46,184 nt of DNA from NCBI RefSeq assembly GCF_000332335.1, contig NZ_KB235950.1, positions 1-46,184 on the forward strand, read 5' to 3'. Each line of letters opens with the position of its first letter. Position 1 is the stretch's first letter. The notes under the pieces are model-generated. The model made no database searches. It was not told the DNA's origin and was given only the letters and a program-made list of their open reading frames with translations. This document shows positions 24,212 through 32,200 of the stretch, in pieces. The position numbers and the translations under genes are program-made. This DNA is from Kamptonema formosum PCC 10802 (GTDB lineage: Bacteria; Cyanobacteriota; Cyanobacteriia; Cyanobacteriales; Oscillatoriaceae).

Positions 24212-26406
24212 ATCAGATTGTTGGCAAACCGCTCGATCGGGTCGATGGCCGGCTGAAGGTTACGGGTGAGGCGCTCTACACCGCAGATTTCCCGATTGAA
24301 AACCTGGCATACGGCGCTCTCATCGAAAGCACAATCGCCAAGGGCAGGATCGTCAAGATTGACACCAGCGCCGCTGAAGCCGCCCCCGGCGTTTTGGGAA
24401 TTGTTACCCACCTCAACGCCCCGCCTCTGGCCAAAGTGAGCTATTTTCCAGCCGGTCAGAGCCTGCCGGTGCTGCAAGACGGCACGGTGCACTACAGCGG
24501 GCAGCACTTGGGCGTCATTGTAGCAGACACCTTCGAGCGAGCCGTGTGCGCCGCCGAGCTTGTTAGGATTGAATACGAAGAAGATAAGCCGGTGGTAGTG
24601 ATGGAAGAGGCTCTCGAACAAGCATTCGAGCCCGAATCGCTTTGGGGGATGATGCCGGCTCGCTACAGTCGGGGCGATGTCGCGCAAGGTCTGGCTCAGG
24701 CAGAAGTGCGGGTTGAGCAAGCCTACACCACGCCGGTGGAACACCACAATCCCATCGAGCCGCTGGCAACTGTAGCCGTCTGGGAAGGCGAGCTCCTAAC
24801 CCTCTACGACTCCACCCAGGGGGTTTCTCAAACACAGCAAGGCGTGGCTCAGTACCTGAATCTGCCCCCGGAAAATGTCCGCGCTATCTCGCGGTTCATC
24901 GGTGGCGGCTTCGGCTGCAAGGCTTTTGTCTGGCCTAGCACAGTTCTCGCTGCCGTGGCGGCTCGCCACGTTGGCCGTCCCGTGAAACTCGTCCTGACGC
25001 GAGCGCAGATGTACACCTCCTGCGGGTACCGGCCCGAAACCCGACAGCACCTGACTCTGGGCGCAACGAAAGAGGGGGAACTCACTGGAATTACTCACAC
25101 AGGCACCTCCCTGACCTCACCCTTTGATGACTATATTGAGCCGGTTGGATCGGGGACGGACATCATATATGCCTGCCCCAATCTTGAAATAAAGTACATT
25201 CTGGGCCGCATCAACGCCGGAACGCCCACAATGATGCGGGCACCTGGCCACGCCCCGGGGGCGTTTGCCCTTGAATCGGCAATGGACGAACTCGCCTGCG
25301 CCCTGGAAATCGACCCCATTGAGCTGCGGCTGCGCAATCACGCGGACACAGACCCCCGCACGGGACAGGAGTGGTCCAGCAAGTCGCTGAAAGAGTGCTA
25401 CCAAATCGGGGCAGAGCGTTTTGGCTGGCACCGGCGCAGCCCCGCGCCCGCTTCTATGCGCGAGGGCCACTATCTCACCGGCTGGGGCATGGCCAGCGCC
25501 ACTTACCCGGTCTATTCCGTGCCGGCGTCCGCAAAGGTGCAAATCTTTGCCAGCGGGGAAGCGCTGGCCCAAAGCGGCACCCAGGACTTGGGCACCGGCA
25601 CCTACACCGTAATGACTCAGGTCGCCGCTGAGGCGCTGGGCATCCCTTGCGAGCGCGTGCGGTTCGATCTCGGTGACACCAAGCTGCCAAAAGCTCCTGT
25701 AACCGGCGGCTCCATGACCGCGAGCAGCGTTGGCCCAGCCGTGCGGCAGGCGGCCCTAGCAGCGCGGAGCAAGGTGATTCAGATAGCAGTGGGAGATCCG
25801 AAATCGCCGCTCTATCAGTGTTTAGAAGCGGAGATTAGCGTCGAGTCAGGCCGGCTTTTCCTCAGCCAAGATCCGTCAAAAGGAGAGACTTATCCAGACA
25901 TTCTCACCCGTCAGGGGCTGGAAAGCGTCGCAGCGGAGAGTCAAACTTCCAGAGCCGAGAAAAAGCAGTACGCGATGCATTCGTTTGGAGCGCACTTTGC
26001 TGAAGTAAAAGTGGATTCCATGCTCGGCGAAGTGCGGGTAACGCGGATGCTGGGTGTCTACGGTGCGGGGCGAATCCTCAACCCCAAAACAGCGCGCAGC
26101 CAGATGATTGGCGGTATGATTGGCGGTATCGGCATGGCGCTGATGGAAAAAACGGTTATCGACCCCAATAAAGGGCGCACTGTCAGCGCTAATTTGTCCG
26201 ATTACCTGATACCCGTTCACGCCGATGTGCCCGACATTGAGGTGGTGTTTGTAGATGAATGCGACCCGCACGTTAATGCCCTCGGGACGAAAGGAATTGG
26301 CGAACTTTCTATCGTTGGGGTGGCAGCGGCAATTGCTAATGCTGTTTACCACGCAACGGGAAAACGCATCCGCGATCTCCCGATTATGCCTGATAAGTTG
26401 CTATAG
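24208..26406 (+). CDS. Molybdenum hydroxylase molybdopterin-binding large subunit (PaoC/YagR-like)
   Basis: The product (732 aa) is the catalytic subunit of a xanthine dehydrogenase/aldehyde oxidoreductase-family enzyme. Motifs are an N-terminal fold starting VGKPLDRVDGRLKVTGEALY, the molybdopterin contacts FIGGGFGCK (near residue 231) and MMRAPG (near residue 342), and the C-terminal GTKGIGE with the family's catalytic glutamate. Size and subunit order are those of PaoABC, which oxidises aldehydes in E. coli; the substrate here cannot be read from sequence. The ATG overlaps the FAD-subunit stop by 4 bp, implying translational coupling. XdhC- and MocA-type genes follow. Confidence 0.93.
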   Translation: MNQIVGKPLDRVDGRLKVTGEALYTADFPIENLAYGALIESTIAKGRIVKIDTSAAEAAPGVLGIVTHLNAPPLAKVSYFPAGQSLPVLQDGTVHYSGQHLGVIVADTFERAVCAAELVRIEYEEDKPVVVMEEALEQAFEPESLWGMMPARYSRGDVAQGLAQAEVRVEQAYTTPVEHHNPIEPLATVAVWEGELLTLYDSTQGVSQTQQGVAQYLNLPPENVRAISRFIGGGFGCKAFVWPSTVLAAVAARHVGRPVKLVLTRAQMYTSCGYRPETRQHLTLGATKEGELTGITHTGTSLTSPFDDYIEPVGSGTDIIYACPNLEIKYILGRINAGTPTMMRAPGHAPGAFALESAMDELACALEIDPIELRLRNHADTDPRTGQEWSSKSLKECYQIGAERFGWHRRSPAPASMREGHYLTGWGMASATYPVYSVPASAKVQIFASGEALAQSGTQDLGTGTYTVMTQVAAEALGIPCERVRFDLGDTKLPKAPVTGGSMTASSVGPAVRQAALAARSKVIQIAVGDPKSPLYQCLEAEISVESGRLFLSQDPSKGETYPDILTRQGLESVAAESQTSRAEKKQYAMHSFGAHFAEVKVDSMLGEVRVTRMLGVYGAGRILNPKTARSQMIGGMIGGIGMALMEKTVIDPNKGRTVSANLSDYLIPVHADVPDIEVVFVDECDPHVNALGTKGIGELSIVGVAAAIANAVYHATGKRIRDLPIMPDKLL

Positions 26407-26521
26407 GGTTTTAATGAACCGCCATAGACGCGCCAGCGGCTTCCCGCAGGGTAGACGCCAAGAGCGCAAAGAAAGAAGAGTTCGCAAACATTAAAACTGC
26501 TATATTAATTGGGCGACGGCT
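26407..26521. other. Repeat-like spacer between large subunit and xdhC
   Basis: Contains a GAACCGCC...GACGCCAAGAGCGC phrase of a type often interspersed in cyanobacterial genomes. It interrupts an otherwise tightly packed operon. Confidence 0.35.
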
Positions 26522-27652
26522 ATGAAGGAATTGCAGGATATTATTAAAGCTTTCCAGAAGCTGGAAAGTTGCGGCAAGACAGCAGCCCTCGCCACTCTGG
26601 TTAAGCTTCAGGGTTCCAGTTACCGGCAGCCTGGAGCCCGAATGCTGCTGACTGAAGAGGGTGCCGTGGCTGGCTCTCTGAGCGGCGGATGTCTGGAAGA
26701 TGATGTTTTGGAGCGGGCTGGGGAGGTGATGCGCTCGGGCAATCCGATTGCGGTTGAGTACGACACAAACGCTGGCGAGGATATCATTTGGGGGCTCGGA
26801 CTTGGCTGTAATGGAATAGTGCGCATTCTGATTGAGTGTCTGGCACAAGAATGTCAAGCAAACCCCATAACATTTATTTCCGAGTGCTTCCACCGGCGAC
26901 AGGTGGGAGCTATCGCGACTGTATTCTCTGTCACAGGCGAGTTGAGCGCGAAAGTTGGCGACCGCTTGATGCTGCGCCAAGATGGTGCTATTATTAATAA
27001 TATTGCGGATTCTGATCTCGCCGGCGCTCTGCGCGAGGGGGCTTTAGAAGTTCTGGAAAACAGCCGGTCTACAGTGAAACTGTATGCGCTAAAAGCTGGC
27101 AAGGCTGAAGTTTTTATTGAAGTCATCCCGCCGCCCGTCCGGCTGTTACTTTTTGGTGCCGGTGCTGGTGCTGTGCCGGTCGTCCGCTTTGCGAAAGAAC
27201 TGGGATGGCAGGTAACAGTCATTGACCGCCGTCCCGCTTACGCAACCCCAGCTCGCTTTCCTCACGCACATGAGGTGATTGTTGCCGGTGCGGAAACGAT
27301 TGACCGGCACATTCAGCCAGACAGTCGCACGGTGGCTGCTGTTATGACGCATCAATATCTCCGCGACCTGGAAATCCTGAAGATACTTTTAACCTCTCCT
27401 TTGCCCTATGTAGGTCTTCTCGGTTCTAAAAGCCGAAGCGAAAAGTTACTTGTCGAATTACAGGAAAAAGGGGTTATAATAAAGTCAGAACATCTCGCTC
27501 GCTTCTACAGTCCTGTAGGGCTGGATATAGGAGCGGAAACGCCAGAGGAAATCGCCCTGGCTGTCCTGGCTGAGATTCAAGCGGTTTTAGCCGGTCGTCA
27601 GGGGGGTTTTTTAAAGCGCCGGTGGGGGCCAATTCACCCGCCAATTCAGTGA
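26522..27652 (+). CDS. XdhC/CoxI-family molybdenum cofactor insertion protein
   Basis: The product (376 aa) should bind and sulfurate or deliver the molybdenum cofactor to the hydroxylase, the role of XdhC and PaoD. The N-terminal XdhC domain has ALATLVKLQGSSYRQPGARML and GSLSGGCLEDDVLE, with the family cysteine. The C-terminal Rossmann-like domain begins VRLLLFGAGAGAVPVVRFA and includes GLLGSKSRSEKL and the ending GLDIGAETPEEIALAVLAEI. The ATG at 26522 follows directly after the large subunit with a 115 bp gap, so it is probably in the same transcription unit. A hairpin follows the stop. Confidence 0.93.
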   Translation: MKELQDIIKAFQKLESCGKTAALATLVKLQGSSYRQPGARMLLTEEGAVAGSLSGGCLEDDVLERAGEVMRSGNPIAVEYDTNAGEDIIWGLGLGCNGIVRILIECLAQECQANPITFISECFHRRQVGAIATVFSVTGELSAKVGDRLMLRQDGAIINNIADSDLAGALREGALEVLENSRSTVKLYALKAGKAEVFIEVIPPPVRLLLFGAGAGAVPVVRFAKELGWQVTVIDRRPAYATPARFPHAHEVIVAGAETIDRHIQPDSRTVAAVMTHQYLRDLEILKILLTSPLPYVGLLGSKSRSEKLLVELQEKGVIIKSEHLARFYSPVGLDIGAETPEEIALAVLAEIQAVLAGRQGGFLKRRWGPIHPPIQ

Positions 27653-27662
27653 TGCGCTACTG

Positions 27663-27695
27663 AGAAACCCGGTTTTTTTAAGAAACCGGGTTTCT
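27663..27695. repeat. AGAAACCCGGTTT hairpin
   Basis: Perfect 13 bp arms (27663-27675 and 27683-27695) around a 7 nt loop, between xdhC and mocA. The same AAACCCGGT core occurs at 15456-15484. It could attenuate transcription into mocA, but there is no following T-run. Confidence 0.6.
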
Positions 27696-27794
27696 GGCAC
27701 TTAGTCACCCGCCTTGAAGATAAACTCTCTTCTCTTTCCTTGGCGTAACCGGAACGGCGGCGGTAAAAAAAATCCCAACTTCTCTCGCAAAGTG

Positions 27795-28436
27795 ATGAAA
27801 GACAGGTTGTCTGAAATTCATGAACAGAAAGAAAGCCATTTACCCCATGTCGGGCTCGTTCTTCTTGCAGCGGGAGCCTCAACTCGCATGGGGACACCCA
27901 AACAGCTATTGCTGTATCAGGGGCGAAGCTTGCTCAGACATTCCGCAGAGGTGGCTGTAGCGTCAAAATGCCGGCCTGTTGCTGTCGTGCTGGGAGCTTC
28001 TGCCGGTCTGCTGCGAAATGAGGTCCGCCATCTGTCCGTGAGGGTGGTAGAAAATGAGCAGTGGGCGGAGGGGATTAGTTCTTCTATTCGGAGGGGGATT
28101 GAAGCGTTGAATGCCGGTCCTACAGAGCTAGAGGCAGTGGTAATAATGCTTTGCGACCAGCCTTTCGTATCCGCTGAAAGTATTAATAAGCTTGTCGATA
28201 CTTACTCTCTCTCAGGTCAGCCTATTGTCGCTTCAGAGTATGCGGGTACGCTAGGTGTGCCGGCGCTTTTCTCCCGGAGACTGTTTTCAGAACTGGCTAG
28301 TCTGAGTGGTGACAGGGGGGCTAAAGATATTATTAGAAACTACAGCCAGTATGTGGCTTGCATTCCCTTTTCGGAAGGCGCTACAGACATTGATACGCTT
28401 GAAGACTTCGAGCGGCTGTGCGAGATTAATGTTTAG
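27795..28436 (+). CDS. MocA-type molybdenum cofactor nucleotidyltransferase
   Basis: The product (213 aa) is an NTP-transferase-fold enzyme; relatives add CMP (MocA) or GMP to molybdenum cofactor, and the hydroxylase context favours cytidylyl transfer. The nucleotide-binding signature LLAAGASTRMGTPKQLL is at about residues 21-37. MLCDQPFVSAESI supplies the metal-binding acidic residues, followed by GVPALFSR, GDRGAKDI and the ending DIDTLEDFERL. The open frame extends upstream to 27714, but the ATG at 27795 gives a normal length. No strong ribosome site is seen. Confidence 0.9.
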   Translation: MKDRLSEIHEQKESHLPHVGLVLLAAGASTRMGTPKQLLLYQGRSLLRHSAEVAVASKCRPVAVVLGASAGLLRNEVRHLSVRVVENEQWAEGISSSIRRGIEALNAGPTELEAVVIMLCDQPFVSAESINKLVDTYSLSGQPIVASEYAGTLGVPALFSRRLFSELASLSGDRGAKDIIRNYSQYVACIPFSEGATDIDTLEDFERLCEINV

Positions 28437-29209
28437 AGTGCTGTTTTTTTAGTATAGCATGAAGTTCGCGTTTTGTGTGGGCAATTTTCAAAATCGGTTG
28501 CGTTATAAATGGGCGTGGGGCATGGGGTATTGGGCATGGAGCATTGGGCATTGACAATTTCCCCCGCTCCTCCCCTCCTCCCCTCCCCTACCTTATATAG
28601 CAGTATGCATTTAGGTAAAAAGATTAGACTTTCAGGGCAGGCGGGACGCCGTACCTACGTCTATATCCCAGTAGTAATATGGGTTAGGACAATAGGAGCA
28701 GGAGTGCGGGGGTGCAAAAGAGGCCGAAATGTACGAACCTAAGTGGCTACTGTTATATCTGGAAACCCGATCCTAAGATAAACCGGCCCCTGGTGCCCCG
28801 TGGAATTCCCCCTGCTCTTAAGTGCAATTTGAAAGCAGTCCGTCAAGTACAGGCGCGACATGTGGCGTCTCTCAAGCTGCGGGGGGGTTCTGCAGGGAAA
28901 ATCTGAAAGCAAAGCTTAGGCTAAAATGCTATTACACAGAGGGGAAGACCTGTAGCTGCGCATCGCAGACAATTCTGGACTGTCTGGGCTCCGGCGATAT
29001 TGCCGGCGGTGCGAGGAAAAGCCCAGACCTGCAACTCCCTGATAGGGGCGAGTTCACGCTCAGATATTTCTGGCAGAGCGCCGGATATGAATCAACCCGC
29101 CGCCTCCGCTGCCGCCAGCAACGCCCCCTGGGAAAGCAGGAGCGGGCTCACCCCAGCTAGAAGCAACAAAAAGATTGTAATCACCCCGCCCCCATCCGGA
29201 GGCTGAACA
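28437..29209. other. Intergenic with MITE and heptamer patch
   Basis: Non-coding. It has a degenerate GGGGCAT patch (28509-28553), a C/T-rich run (28560-28590), MITE copy 9 (28596-28757) and about 450 bp with no recognisable gene before the PAS kinase. Confidence 0.4.
28596..28757. mobile_element. MITE-like element, copy 9 (reverse)
   Basis: 162 bp from TATAGCAGTATGCATTTAGG to GTGGCTACTGTTATA, with an internal GTCTATATCCCAGTAGTAAT junction. It is closest to copy 6, in the opposite orientation. Confidence 0.7.
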
Positions 29210-32200
29210 ATGAGCCGCCCAAGAACGCAACACCAAAAACGCAAAATTTTGCTCCTGCTCGATGACAAAGAAATCCAGTGCCAGCTGGCCAACTGGCTGA
29301 GCGACCGCTACGGGGTACTGCTCGCAGAAGAGGTGGCGAGTGGCTGGCTGGCGGGTGGGGCGGAGAGCCCCCAAAAATTAAAAAATTTAGGGGCACTCCC
29401 AGCTCTCCCGCCGAGCTTTCACCTTTGCATTGCCGACAGTGCGGCTCTCAGCAGGCATGGGCCAAAAATCGCTGCTCTAAAAGCCGCCAGTGAGCCTGTA
29501 TTTTTGCCGGTGCTTCTGGTGGCGGAACGCCCCTGGGCTTCGATTGGGGCGTCTGTACTGGGGGGAGTGGCGGACGACGCTATCGCAGCCCCCATCGTTA
29601 GCGTTAGCGTTAGCGGCGCGTCAGCGCTAGCGGGACGCGACAGCGTCCTTCCTGCCGAGCTGGAGTTGAGGGTGGAAAACCTGTTGCGGTGCGGGCGGCT
29701 GTCCGAGGAACTGAAAAAGCTGAGTGCGGCAATGCCGGCGCTAGACTTCCGCTGGCTGGTGGAAAACGTCAGGGATTATGCTATTTTCATGCTGGACACC
29801 GCAGGAAACGTGGTCACCTGGAACGCCGGCGCTCAGCGCATTATGGGGTATCGCTCAGAAGAGATTGTTGGCCAGCACTTCTCGTGCTTTTATCCGAGGG
29901 AAGACATTGAGTGCGGCAAACCGGAAAAAGAACTGCAGCTGGCGATCAGCGCCGGTCAGTGTGAGGACGGAGGCGTTCGCGTGCGCCCGGACGGGTCAAA
30001 GTTCTGGGCCAACATGACCATTACAGCCCTGCGAGATGAACGAGGGCAATTGGCAGGCTATTCAGCGATCGTCTGCGACTTGACCGAGCGCCGGCACAAG
30101 AACGCTGTCGCGTCCCGCTTCGCTATGGAAAAAGAGCTGTGTCGGGCCAATCGCTCCCTGAGAGCGATTTGCGATTGCAGCCAAGCACTGGTGCGGGCTA
30201 CAGAAGAGTCAGAGTTACTCAGTGATATTTGCCGGATTATTGTAGAAACCGGCGGCTACCGCTTGGCCTGGGTCGGCTTTCCAGAAATGGACGGCTCATG
30301 TCGCCCGCACGCCCAGTATGGCGAATCGCCCAGCTATCTGGAATCTTTGGGCGCAGAAATACGATTGAGCTCGCAGGAGTGCGTTTCAAACGGCTTGAGC
30401 TGCCATCCCGCCTATTCCGCCATTCGCACCGGCTCGCCTTGCATCGTGCAAAACATCCTCAGCGCTCCCGCCGGCTCTCCTTGGCGAGCTGCGGCGCAAG
30501 CGCGAGGCTGCGCATCGGCGATAGCCCTGCCACTGATGGAGAGCGGGTTAGATGGGGTGCCGGAGCAAAACACACAGGCTAACCCCGTGTGCTTCGGGGT
30601 TCTCACTATTTGCGCCTCCGAACCGGATGCCTTTGACGCAACAGAAGTCCAGCTGCTGAAAGAACTGGCCTCCGATTTGGCTTATGGCATCATGGCGCTG
30701 CGCCGCCGCCACCAGTTGCGCGCCAAAGAAGCGGCGCTGCTGGAAAGCCAGCAGCGCTACCGGCAGCTCGTAGAGCTCTCGCCCGAAGCGATCGTCGTCG
30801 CGAGCGCGGGGAAGATAGATTTGATTAATACTGCCGGTGTCAAACTGCTGGGTGCTGCCGGTGTCGGAGAGCTCATCGGACAGCCTGTCATGGATTTCGT
30901 ACATCCTGCGTTTCAGGAAATTTTCCAAGAGCGGATTAGAAAGGTAACAGAAGAAAAACAAGCCGTTCCTTTTATAGAAGAAACCTTGTTGCGGACCGAC
31001 GGCACACAAGTGAGCGTGGAGTCAGCCGTCACTCCTGTGGGCGACGCAAATTCGCCCGCCGTGCTCGTGGTCAGCCGCGACCTCACCGAGCGCAAGCAAA
31101 TGGAAGAGGCGCTGCGAGCTTCAGAAGAACTGCACCGGCTGGCACTCAGCAATATTTCCGAAACTATCTTGATTACAGATAGCGCCGGTAAGTTTACTTA
31201 CATCTCTCCCAATGTTTACCTAATTTTTGAACACTCAGTTGAAGAAGTGCAAGCGTTAGGCAACATTTATGAGTTGCTTGGGGAGCGGATTTATGATAAA
31301 ATTCAACTGGAGAGAGCGGGAGAAATTCAGAATATCGAGCGGGAGATCGCAGGCAAAACCGGCAAGCGGCGCACCTTGCTGGTGAGCGTGAAGCGCGTCG
31401 CTATCAAAGGGGGGACAGTGCTTTACACCTGCCGGGACATCAGCGACCGCAAGCAAACCGAAGAAGCGCTGCAGCGAAGTGAAGAGCTGCTGAGAAAAGT
31501 ATTAGAAACTCTGCCGGTGGGAGTGTGGGTTACAGACGAGCGGGGTCGGATCTTGCTAGAAAATCCAGCCGGCAGACAAATTTGGGGCGGTGACGGGTTG
31601 GGATGGCTATCGTTTCCAGGCGCGCTGCGGGAAGGGGAGCACAGCGACTGGTGCTGCTGGCAAAATCTCAAATTTTCTGACACCGGCTTGTCCGTAACAG
31701 CGGGTGAGTGGGCGCTGACTCGCGCGCTCGCCAAAGGGGAAACCTCACTCAATCAAGTGATTGACATCGAAAGCGCTTCCAGCGATCGCAAAACGATTTT
31801 AAACTCAGCTGTGCCGCTGCGGAACCTTTCGCAAGAGATATCCGGGGCGATTGTCGTCAATCAGGACGTAACCGAACTCAAGAGGGCGCAGGAAGCGCTG
31901 CGAGAATCCAACCGGCGGATTGTTAACATTCTCGAGAGCATTACGGACGCTTTTTTTGCCCTAGACCGGCAGTGGCGGCTCACCTATATCAACCGCCAAG
32001 CCGAGCAGATTATGCAGAAAAAGCGGGAGGAACTTCTGGGTAAGAACGTTTGGGAGGTGTTTCCAGAAACTGCCGGTTCCGTTTTCTTTGGACAGTTTAC
32101 GCGATCGGTTGAGACAGGACAAGCCGTCAGCTTTGAAGAATTTTACCCGCCGCTCAATATCTGGTTTGAAGTTCACGCCTACCCCGGGGCAGACGGACTG

